Part shown: one piece after another, positions 43,701 through 64,000 of the stretch
How positions within the stretch are numbered: position 1 is the stretch's first letter
Layout of the letters: the number at the start of each line of letters is the position of its first letter
Assembly (NCBI GenBank): GCA_949710005.1
Contig: OX453278.1
Span: 1,353,501-1,417,500 of the forward strand
DNA from: Ricordea florida
Taxonomy: Eukaryota; Cnidaria; Anthozoa; Corallimorpharia; Ricordeidae
DNA length: 64,000 nucleotides
Direction of reading: 5' to 3'
Program-made: the position numbers and the translations under genes
Notes under the pieces: model-generated
What the model was told of the DNA's origin: nothing
Databases searched by the model: none
Seen by the model: the letters and a program-made list of their open reading frames with translations, nothing else

Positions 43701-45811
43701 TATCAGCCACTGTTCCATGAAGTCAATCATCCTCTGATATTTCAGTTACTGGATAAAGTGACGTCAATCGTCCCATAATAGGACATTATTGGAAGAAAGT
43801 TATTGGAGTATTTTTTCTGGTTATGAAGAATTGACATCGAAATTTGGTCTAATCAAAAACGGGTAATATTCTAAATGACTAATCCTTTCAAATATATAGA
43901 AACTTTTTTAAACATCTCAATAGCTATATTCATATTATCCTATCTAGATTTTTTTAACGTTCAGTCCTTTTTGTTTAATTATTTGTTTTTCTGACGCAAA
44001 TCATAATAAGGGATGCACCGAAGTGCTGCATATTTTTTTCCATCGCTGACAAAATTTCTCATTAATGGTGTGGTTTTTCCTCGCCCTGTAAAAGCCCAAA
44101 TAAGGAGATATTTTTCTGGAAACTCGCACTAATTAGCATAGGCACGATGATCGCGCGGCTAATTGTCTGGATACTGTTACAATACTAACAATTTAATTTA
44201 TTTTTATTCACGCGAATTGCATGCTTTGGTTAAAAATAACCTAAACAAGTGATTATGATATCGTTCGCTACAGGTTTGCTAATGGCGCTTTGAGTTGCAC
44301 TGTAAGCAGATATTCTCTTTTGTCAGTGAGAGATCAGTTGTCTGTCCGTTCACACGCGTAGGTTGCTAGGAGGCGCAGTTCTGTTAAGTCGAGATAAAAG
44401 GGAGGATAATCCTAATAATAATAATAACATTGCAGGTTTCTTACATGAAAATGGTTTTGAATGGGCTGTTATAAAAGAGAATGGTCAGCTAACTATATAT
44501 AAGACTGTATAATTTTAAACATTTAAAATAATTTTTCTCAAAAGCTACTTGACTGAGGAATTAGTTTGGCAGTGAGGCCCAGATGTTCATTGCTGGTGTG
44601 TTTTGTTTTCTTGTCGTTCTCTTAAGTACTGGGAAATTTTGATACATAACCGTTTTTGGTGTTAAAACCATTCAACTGAGTTAAGTTTTCTTTGATGCAA
44701 CAAAACGTTCTCTCCTTTGGTTGCATTCTTTACTCAAATACTTCGATGTCTAAATCGCTTCCTGTGCGGTTCCCTTTAATTGTGATGCCAAGATGTTAAA
44801 AAGATAAAAATTTACGGAAAATTTTGAACGGCAAATCGCGCTTCCTTTCAATACAAAGACCAAATGAATTCAGGAAAGAAGACTTAAGTATTCAATCTTA
44901 AAGATCCGATAGTTGATGCACGCAATTTTCAGTAACTCGCAACAATGAAAAGAGCGTTTCGGTTTTTCTCACAGGTTGCCGTGGCGCCAGTCAGGGTGTT
45001 CCACTTCATCATCAGTTTAACAAGAAAACGAAAAAGGAAAAGAATTTCAAAAAAAGAAACAGGGAATGGAGACATTGTTTTTCGCATGTTAATAATTCTG
45101 TTAAGACACCGGATGTCAAAAGCGTAAGATGAGGACACAACACCGCAATTTATTCACAAAAAGGAATATTTACATTCATGGAAACAAAACTGGAAAATGC
45201 TGTGCAAATGCCTCGTTTGATTGCTTATCAATACCATAGGATAATACTTTTGGGTTAATTTTGTCTGTTGGGGCATTTTCGTACCTATGTTAGAACTGCA
45301 TTTATTGTTAAAGAGTTAATGTTTAGTTTAAGAAGCCAAAGGGTCATTGAAGATAAGGGACACGCTTTGAGTTGGATTGAATTTCCTGTTGTTTGGTTAT
45401 TCATATGTCCGCTGTGTAATGAATGAGTCTTAAGTCAATGTAACGTTTGTCCTTTGCGGCGATTTGCCTGGCAGTATTACCTTATAATAAACAAAATTCA
45501 ACTTTTTATTCTATCCAGGAGCACATTATTGTTCTATACTTAATTATATTATTGTATTATTGTCTAAAGCCATAACTTTCTCAACAGTAAAACTAAACTC
45601 CCGTGTATATCAGTAACAAAGATTGTTCATATATAAAAAATCGTTCACTACATACCTCAAAAACAAAAAAAAGCATACCTTGAGACTGAACGACAGGCAA
45701 AAACCAAGCAAACAATAGGCAAACGCCACCAGAAATCTGCTTCAATGAATATTTTGAAGCTGCTCTAGATCTGTTCCGTGGACGTTGGTAATTCAATCCC
45801 TTTGATTTCAT
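18682..45811 (-). CDS. Receptor tyrosine kinase A: 14 Ig domains, ChtBD2-like domain, FGFR/VEGFR-like kinase (complete, 26 coding exons)
   Basis: Assembled from GT-AG exons whose lengths total 6048 nt, giving about 2015 residues in one unbroken frame. Order: signal peptide (1-44), Ig1-2, ChtBD2-like domain (about 245-294), Ig3-14, one membrane helix (about 1543-1566), juxtamembrane [12 protein letters not shown], kinase (about 1612-1930), C-tail. Kinase motifs are intact: [37 protein letters not shown]. LPYxxxWEFPRE, the kinase insert and a YLDL tail point to the FGFR/VEGFR branch; the activation loop (DVYKDDKY) lacks the double tyrosine of FGFRs. It is likely a surface receptor that autophosphorylates on ligand binding; the ligand is unknown. 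Ig exons are symmetric phase 1-1, one domain per exon. A 30-residue basic insert sits between kinase strands beta2 and beta3. UTRs are not delimited. Confidence 0.9.
19272..19380 (-). CDS. RTK A exon 25: end of kinase C-lobe
   Basis: [18 protein letters not shown] carries the invariant CW and the RP of subdomain XI. Acceptor TTGACAG, donor GTCAGT. The same boundaries occur in the paralog at 49394-49499. Confidence 0.92.
19757..19853 (-). CDS. RTK A exon 24: kinase C-lobe
   Basis: [20 protein letters not shown] and EPPLDCPEE, close to the FGFR sequence GGSPYPG. 97 nt, same length as the paralogous exon. Confidence 0.92.
20137..20477 (+). mobile_element. tRNA-derived SINE, copy 1, with (ATT)n tail
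   Basis: Pol III A box TGGCGCAGTGG (20148-20158) and a consensus-matching B box GGTTCGATTCC (20191-20201), then a non-tRNA body (TTTTTCTCCGGGTACTCCGG, TTTGATTTGATTT, CAGTGTCCCCAATAAGGAC) and an ATT microsatellite tail from 20430. The same composite lies inverted at 51177-51455, so this is an interspersed family and not a tRNA gene. It is in an intron of RTK A. Confidence 0.85.
20708..20748 (-). CDS. RTK A exon 23: 41-nt kinase microexon
   Basis: Encodes [13 protein letters not shown] (subdomain IX). Acceptor TTTTCCAG, donor GTAAGA. The paralog has an exon of identical length at 52573-52613. Confidence 0.9.
20773..20843. repeat. (GAAA)n microsatellite
   Basis: Imperfect GAAA/AAAG purine run of about 70 bp in an intron of RTK A. 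Confidence 0.85.
20957..21027 (-). CDS. RTK A exon 22: activation segment end
   Basis: [20 protein letters not shown], subdomain VIII. The usual Arg of GRxPVKW is replaced (GLVPVKW), as it is in the paralog (GLLPVKW). Donor GTAAGT. Confidence 0.92.
21322..21444 (-). CDS. RTK A exon 21: catalytic and activation loops
   Basis: 41 codons: [13 protein letters not shown] (catalytic Asp), [16 protein letters not shown]. All catalytic residues present. 123 nt, identical in length to the paralogous exon at 53226-53348. Confidence 0.95.
21700..21968. repeat. Minisatellite, about 17-bp unit containing ACGTCA
   Basis: About 15 imperfect copies of GCCTAACACGTCACTTT with the G/C before CCTAA alternating. 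Each unit contains ACGTCA, whose complement TGACGT is a CRE half-site. Located in an intron of RTK A. Confidence 0.9.
22251..22450 (-). CDS. RTK A exon 20: kinase hinge, insert and helix E
   Basis: [20 protein letters not shown] (hinge), an FGFR-type kinase insert ([13 protein letters not shown]), then [14 protein letters not shown]. 200 nt, the same as in the paralog. Confidence 0.93.
22686..23040. repeat. 52-bp tandem minisatellite, about seven copies
   Basis: Unit of about 52 bp starting CGAGGTATATTACATGTGTA, followed by GCGTGCTTGT and CAGGGCTTCCAGG. Copies are nearly identical with small deletions. It produces spurious long reading frames on both strands. Intron of RTK A. Confidence 0.95.
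23218..23345. repeat. Inverted, diverged copies of the 52-bp minisatellite
   Basis: Three degenerate units in the opposite orientation (CACGCTACACATGTAAT..., spacing about 55 bp) lie about 180 bp beyond the main array, so the locus is a head-to-head repeat pair. Confidence 0.8.
23555..23662 (-). CDS. RTK A exon 19: kinase helix C
   Basis: [20 protein letters not shown] contains the salt-bridge Glu of helix C, then VNLLGACTK. 108 nt, the same as in the paralog. Confidence 0.93.
23854..24039 (-). CDS. RTK A exon 18: glycine loop and ATP-binding lysine
   Basis: [16 protein letters not shown], then a Ser/Arg-rich insert ([18 protein letters not shown]), then VAVKTLK. The insert lengthens the beta2-beta3 loop by roughly 25-30 residues relative to FGFRs. 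Confidence 0.93.
24279..24394. repeat. (ACCCATAC)n 8-bp tandem repeat
   Basis: About 14 perfect copies in an intron of RTK A. It reads open in several frames on both strands ([16 protein letters not shown]) but has no start, family or splice context of its own. Confidence 0.95.
24629..24910 (-). CDS. RTK A exon 17: membrane helix and juxtamembrane region
   Basis: Membrane helix [20 protein letters not shown], stop-transfer YHRRK, then LYGGFYL and [18 protein letters not shown]. The paralog has LYRRKKMYGGFYI and NKLPYDAEWEFPRERLTF. Confidence 0.93.
25181..25447 (-). CDS. RTK A exon 16: Ig domain 14
   Basis: I-set type: [19 protein letters not shown] and [17 protein letters not shown] give the Cys-Trp-(DxGxYxC) core. 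Membrane-proximal. Equivalent to paralog exon 55671-55922. Confidence 0.9.
25654..25986 (-). CDS. RTK A exon 15: Ig domain 13
   Basis: [30 protein letters not shown]. An extra cysteine pair (DKCRI, VICRP) sits within the domain, as in paralog exon 56283-56618. Confidence 0.9.
26228..26515 (-). CDS. RTK A exon 14: Ig domain 12
   Basis: [20 protein letters not shown] and [14 protein letters not shown]. Corresponds to paralog exon 57722-58036 (LTLQCKTKG). Confidence 0.9.
26690..26778. repeat. 31-bp tandem repeat, three copies
   Basis: GTGGCAGTAGATTGCCTACC followed by CCTCCGACCCT, imperfectly repeated three times in an intron. Confidence 0.8.
26960..27292 (-). CDS. RTK A exon 13: Ig domain 11 (type B)
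   Basis: [20 protein letters not shown] and [18 protein letters not shown]. The extra CxxxC loop and the GKD(D/N)xLF ending match exon 11, so the two arose by duplication. Confidence 0.88.
27366..27704 (-). CDS. RTK A exon 12: Ig domain 10 (type A)
   Basis: [41 protein letters not shown]. Shares the extra-cysteine layout with exon 10 and with paralog exon 59205-59582. Confidence 0.9.
28212..28520 (-). CDS. RTK A exon 11: Ig domain 9 (type B)
   Basis: [47 protein letters not shown]. Duplicate of exon 13. Confidence 0.88.
28862..29092. repeat. Dispersed repeat shared with 42982-43285
   Basis: ATAACATAGCTGTGGGAAAG through a TATGATTGGCTAA stretch to TTGCATG, then ACGCTTCT and CTCCTGCGTGCGTCCATA, matches the other site with scattered changes. 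Non-coding interspersed repeat. Confidence 0.7.
29188..29514 (-). CDS. RTK A exon 10: Ig domain 8 (type A)
   Basis: [48 protein letters not shown]. Confidence 0.9.
30022..30336 (-). CDS. RTK A exon 9: Ig domain 7
   Basis: [20 protein letters not shown] and [15 protein letters not shown]. Confidence 0.9.
30573..30600 (+). repeat. G-rich tract
   Basis: Runs of G (GGGGGGGG, GGGG, GGGGG) separated by AA or A in an intron; compatible with a G-quadruplex on the plus strand. Confidence 0.6.
30710..31009 (-). CDS. RTK A exon 8: Ig domain 6 (divergent)
   Basis: [20 protein letters not shown] and [13 protein letters not shown] keep the cysteine pair and DxGxYxC, but the core Trp is absent. The N-terminal linker is Pro/Thr-rich ([14 protein letters not shown]). 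Confidence 0.85.
31484..31668. mobile_element. MITE with TTTTATTATATAGAC ends
   Basis: CTTTTATTATATAGAC at the left and GTCTATATAATAAAAAG at the right are inverted, about 185 bp apart. No coding capacity. Intron of RTK A. Confidence 0.65.
31976..32251 (-). CDS. RTK A exon 7: Ig domain 5
   Basis: [39 protein letters not shown]. Confidence 0.9.
32555..32699. mobile_element. hAT-type foldback MITE, copy 2
   Basis: Ends GGTAAGATTTCCGCACAGG and its complement, flanked by a perfect 8-bp duplication CAAAGCAG at 32547-32554 and 32700-32707. Same family as 631-782. Confidence 0.85.
33234..33473. mobile_element. MITE with GGGCCGGTTATTTAA ends
   Basis: GGGCCGGTTATTTAA at the left and TTTAAATAACCGGCCCC at the right, with CCAAG flanking on both sides. 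Intron of RTK A. Confidence 0.65.
33736..34038 (-). CDS. RTK A exon 6: Ig domain 4 (divergent)
   Basis: [20 protein letters not shown] and [15 protein letters not shown]; the cysteine pair is kept and the core Trp is missing. The donor GTTTGT was chosen because it keeps phase 1; the alternative at GTATTC would break it. Confidence 0.78.
34066..34088. repeat. (AAC)n microsatellite
   Basis: Seven AAC units; possibly the tail of the neighbouring retroelement remnant. Confidence 0.7.
34361..36310 (-). mobile_element. Broken non-LTR retrotransposon, reverse transcriptase region
   Basis: Minus-strand fragments in at least three frames, in order: [19 protein letters not shown] and [13 protein letters not shown] (near 36100-36220), [19 protein letters not shown] (near 35770-35830), LSADDTNLL (near 35720, the catalytic DD), [18 protein letters not shown] (near 35450), ARLRHLVP, and a C-terminal part with [15 protein letters not shown] (near 34530). 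The motifs are those of CR1/Jockey-like LINE reverse transcriptases. Frameshifts, one near 35500, show it is dead. It lies in an intron of RTK A, in the same orientation. Confidence 0.8.
36623..36748. repeat. Near-perfect foldback repeat
   Basis: TTAGCCTGCGAGAG... mirrored by ...CTCTCGCAGGCTAA, with arms of about 58 bp (CCGGTTTTTTCGGCTCAAG) around a short GAGGTTTTTTCTC loop. A cruciform-prone MITE in an intron. Confidence 0.8.
36958..37260 (-). CDS. RTK A exon 5: Ig domain 3 (divergent)
   Basis: [20 protein letters not shown] and [12 protein letters not shown]. Corresponds to paralog exon 60654-60956, which likewise follows the ChtBD2-like exon. Confidence 0.88.
37489..37638 (-). CDS. RTK A exon 4: ChtBD2/peritrophin-like domain
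   Basis: 50 codons, phase 1-1. [34 protein letters not shown] and KKTCDIP follow the CP..DG.F.dP...Y..C..G.....C..G..w......CD.P layout of chitin-binding type 2 (CBM14) domains. Only four cysteines remain: the second and last of the usual six are absent. The paralog has the same domain at 61295-61438 in the same place. Carbohydrate binding is possible but unproven. Confidence 0.8.
38065..38367 (-). CDS. RTK A exon 3: Ig domain 2
   Basis: [20 protein letters not shown] and [13 protein letters not shown]. Confidence 0.9.
38391..38735 (-). mobile_element. Truncated SINE pieces with (ATT)n tails
   Basis: On the minus strand a B-box-like GGGTTCGAATCCC (38619-38631) leads into a body with TTTTCACAGCTGCTTAAGTT and ends in an (AAT)n run at 38391-38430. 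A second degenerate piece at about 38660-38735 resembles the 3' body of the SINE at 51177-51455. Heads are missing. Confidence 0.6.
39105..39182 (-). mobile_element. tRNA-like SINE head
   Basis: Minus strand: GGCCGAGTGACCGTCGAGTG, then a GACTTGTAATCTG anticodon-like loop and GGGTTCGATTCTTG as B box. It looks tRNA-derived, but the arms do not pair cleanly and a non-tRNA body (ACTTGGTGTAGGCTG) follows, so a SINE is more likely than a tRNA gene. Confidence 0.55.
39185..39236. repeat. (AAAT)n microsatellite
   Basis: About 13 perfect AATA/AAAT units next to the SINE head. Confidence 0.9.
39528..39824 (-). CDS. RTK A exon 2: Ig domain 1
   Basis: [20 protein letters not shown] and [14 protein letters not shown]. 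First extracellular domain after the signal peptide; donor GTACCG. Confidence 0.88.
40467..41223. mobile_element. Foldback MITE with two further MITEs nested in it
   Basis: Outer element: AAATTGGATAAATCAAACG at the left and the CTATCCCCA end at the right, flanked by a 14-bp duplication TCCTTCTGAATAAG (starts near 40453 and 41224). Its core is a palindrome (GCTAACGCTCGAAACGTCAG) seen again at 50205-50466. A second element (about 40653-40968, ends TAATATACATGAAAAAATT, flanked by TTAA, piggyBac-like) and a third foldback (about 40973-41140, ends GTAATCATACGG) are inserted in it. Confidence 0.75.
43150..43252. mobile_element. 103-bp MITE with 9-bp target duplication
   Basis: Ends GTAGGTACGTGGTGTAAGCATC (22-bp perfect inverted repeat), flanked by CTCAGCAAG at 43141-43149 and 43253-43261. 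Nine-base duplications are typical of Mutator-like elements. It is inserted in the dispersed repeat shared with 28862-29092. Confidence 0.8.
45679..45811 (-). CDS. RTK A exon 1: start codon and signal peptide
   Basis: [20 protein letters not shown], then a hydrophobic core [17 protein letters not shown], then donor G|GTATGC in phase 1, which fits every following Ig exon. The basic N-region is long (about 25 residues). The intron to exon 2 is 5.9 kb. An alternative upstream first exon cannot be excluded. Confidence 0.75.
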
Positions 45812-48618
45812 CTTTGAAAATTACATACAACGAAAGAACGAGCTTGAAACATCTAACATTGGAGTAAGATACAGGGAGTCCTTGAATCAGTGGCACCACT
45901 GTTTATGAAGGAAAGAGTGGACGTATCTATGTTAAATGCGGTGACCACAGCTTGTGACGCTTGGATAGAAAACAGCTCGGCCGCGGGCGATTATGTCGTT
46001 TGCGGGACTACTACGTCACGGGAGAGACCAGCTTCTAACAATGGACCAGTTTTGACTTCAGAGCGGCACGAAGAACAAGCAGCCAGGAGAAGGAAGGGTT
46101 TTCGTATACGAAATCTTGAAACGCAGTTACCTCTCCAAATTCATTGGACAGCAAACTTGATAAAGCATATGTTGTATGAAAACGGCGTCACAAGAAGTTG
46201 CATGTCCTCACAATTTGTTTTAGGACACAGATGTGTAAATTAAAGCGCCACTCAGTAATGACTCTCGACGTAAAGAATCTTACAGGAATACAGTTGTCAC
46301 ATGTGTCAATATGGAGCCCTGCAGCAGTGGCGTTAACGATAACAGGGATCGAGTTGCTTCCGTACAGACGTCCCTTCTCACGGCCTCTGTAACCTGGAAG
46401 ATTAGATTCTAAGAGATTCTAATCAATGCGTGAGGTTATTTGGTAGGCGTGATAATTAGTGATTGTTGAGGACACACCCTTTGTATAAACAAAGAAGATG
46501 GCGCCAACGTAACTGTACACGAGACTGAATGAAAAAGGCTCCGCGTGGCACCATGCCTGAATTTTGGCCACTACTGTTCAAGAATAATGCATCTGCAACA
46601 TCACTCGTACTCAAAACTGATCTGTAACAATCACATGAAAATATATCAATGACATTTGTGAACGGAAAACCACACAGAATATCTTCTAAGCGACTAACAT
46701 TGGAAGACACAACGGCAAACATGAAAAATTTAGCCTAAATTTTTCAGTTTTCCAATCTACTTTAAAGCTTGGCATCCCCAGCAAGCATTACTAAGACTTC
46801 AACCATGCAAGCATCAATTTGTTTTTAAAGATTAACGAAAATCCATTAAAAAGCACCTTTTAATAAAGCATAAGATAACATCACCCAATAATTATTCACC
46901 GCAGCCCCGTTAAAATGCTGTATTCCAAGAATGGAAGAACTTATGAACTTGTAAGATGACACTGGCAGAGAATCTTTAAACGTCGTGATTAAGAAAATAT
47001 GATCCCAACGGAAAGCACGAAACACATTCGGGCAATCCGACAACTGTGAACCCAAGCATCAAAAGTACCATGAAAGATCACTCTCTTCTCAAAGAAAAAT
47101 CTGAATCCTAGGACAAAAAGATTGTGAAATAGGAGAACTGCTGAGTTTTTGAAGAAGAGGTTTGTTACGAGCGTACAATAACCAAATAAGAGGAAAAGGT
47201 CTACCCAGGAAATTTTCCAAACAAGAGTTGCGACAAGTATCACAGTACAGTACTGTTTGATGGTTACTTTCTGTAGAACAGTTACACTGCATGGTTTGAT
47301 CCACGAATGAAAAAGTTAAATAGAGTTCCACTTTATTGTAAAACAAGCAGTACCACAGTACAGTACTGTTCAGTAGCTTTACAAAGAATGGTCACACTAC
47401 ATGGTTTGATACACAGATGAATAAGTTAGAACTGCACTGTATAGTAAAACAAGAAGTACCACAGTACAGCACTGTTCAGTAGCTTTTCACTACATAGTTT
47501 TGGAGCGCTGGTTTTGAAAGTGTTAATATGATCACATGTGAAAGACTTTTCAACAGGAAGTGCTTGAAATGGTTTGAAACGGTTGTTGCTTGTTGCTGTG
47601 CCAATTGCTTGATAGTGTACCAACATCGGAAATCCCACAATTATGGAATCAGTTGTATCCGGAATCGAGAAGTAAATGGAGATTTGTCAAATAGATTGAA
47701 ACAGTGATACTCAACAAAGCGAACTGAAAACGAAACGCAGTAAAACGCCACTCAATTCGTGCTCGCGCCCCAAAACACTGCGAATAGGCTATGGAAGGTT
47801 AACGAGTAAATCCCTGCGCACTTTACCAATGATATGTAACCTTTATACGCGGCGAATTCAGTTCATACTGAGACCCCCCACCCGTAACGGAAGCTGCGTA
47901 CATTAGCTTGTGGGATTTAATTGAAGCGTTATAACTTTGAATGCATTTTCACATAGCAATCGACTCAGATAACTTCGCTTTTAACCCGAAAATCTACGTT
48001 GACTCTCAACTAAAAAGTTAGATTGACATCTGTACAAATTGGTACATTTCAACAAAAACACAAAGGCAAAACCAAAAAAGAAGCAAAACTTTGAGTAAAA
48101 TTTTATCAGCTTCCTTAAAGTAACCATACAATTATTGTAAGCGTTACGTTAACTGATTCTTTCTCTCGCTTCGAGACAACAAATATTGTTACTTTTCCCT
48201 TGAATACAGGAAAATGATGCTTTTCATTTCATTTAAAACTGACAATTTCATTTGTCTTACGTTAAAATAAAATGTACATACTTACATTATCCGCTAAAGA
48301 AATATCTATTTCTTAATACTACATCTACCTATGCCCGTTTATGCATTTTCTACTTTTCGCCCGTGCTTCACGGCAGTATCGTGGATTCCCTTGCCAAGCC
48401 ATATTCACGTTACCGGCCGCGGAGCATGTATTAATCTATTGTTTCAAATTTTTGCCGCGGGTTTCTCAAAGGTGTTGTCTCGTATTGTGACTCGCCAAAC
48501 AAATCGAACAGGGATAATTTATAAGTAGAGCTATTGCATCTGTAACTTTTAATTTCTCAATAAGTAAGAACAAACGAACCCAAAGTAACAGCACCGTGCT
48601 GTAGTGTTACTGATCATA
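45812..48618. other. Intergenic region between the two kinase genes
   Basis: No supported gene. The 117-codon plus-strand frame at 45890-46243 has no recognisable domain. A 113-bp imperfect tandem repeat (about 2.2 copies, CACAGTACAGTACTGTTCAG, 47245-47490) is the only clear structure. The promoter of RTK A should lie just above 45811, but no TATA box is evident. Confidence 0.6.

Positions 48619-64000
<15,382 letters not shown>

Noticed and set aside
44945..45138. Basic 60-codon plus-strand frame and its antisense
   Set aside because: Lysine/arginine run in AT-rich DNA, no conserved feature.
45890..46243. 117-codon plus-strand gene between the kinases
   Set aside because: No recognisable domain, biased composition or splice context; likely chance.

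Overview
This looks like animal genomic DNA, most likely from an anthozoan cnidarian (coral or sea anemone). The reasons are split host genes with GT-AG introns, two very large immunoglobulin-domain receptor tyrosine kinases in tandem, a U6 snRNA, tRNA-derived SINEs, many foldback MITEs, and a Polinton/Maverick element of the kind common in cnidarian genomes. The species assignment is inference; nothing in the window names it.

Region 1 (1-1703) holds the last coding exon of an unrecognised plus-strand gene (203-387), a hAT-type MITE, and the first coding exon of a minus-strand SLC5-family sodium/solute symporter (1268-1609).

Region 2 (1709-17233) is a complete 15.5 kb Polinton with 248-bp terminal inverted repeats and an ACAGT(A) target-site duplication. 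Its outward ends encode a zinc-repeat protein (left) and protein-primed-type DNA polymerase B (right). Because the TIRs are themselves coding, both proteins start with the same SAP-like module. Inside are a retroviral-type integrase (plus strand), a TFIIB-like transcription factor, an A32-type packaging ATPase, candidate major and minor capsid proteins, and a run of small membrane or coiled-coil proteins. Two genes are frameshifted (DNA polymerase near 15300 and a structural-type gene near 3100), so this copy is probably dead, although its TIRs look identical. I found no maturation protease.

The Polinton sits between the starts of the SLC5-like exon and a plus-strand URAD-like (OHCU decarboxylase) reading frame (17260-17667). 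Without it the two starts would be only about 115 bp apart.

Region 3 (18682-45811, minus) is one complete receptor tyrosine kinase gene of 26 coding exons. The coding lengths sum to 6048 nt and stay in one frame. Its order is signal peptide, two Ig domains, a ChtBD2-like cysteine domain, twelve Ig domains, one transmembrane helix and an FGFR/VEGFR-like kinase. Its introns carry minisatellites, SINEs, MITEs and a broken non-LTR retrotransposon.

Region 4 (48619 to beyond 64000, minus) is a paralogous kinase gene, cut by the right window edge. It has the same kinase exon boundaries and the same ChtBD2-like exon but fewer Ig exons after it. A U6 snRNA gene lies antisense in one of its introns. 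Between the two kinases (45812-48618) I see no supported gene.
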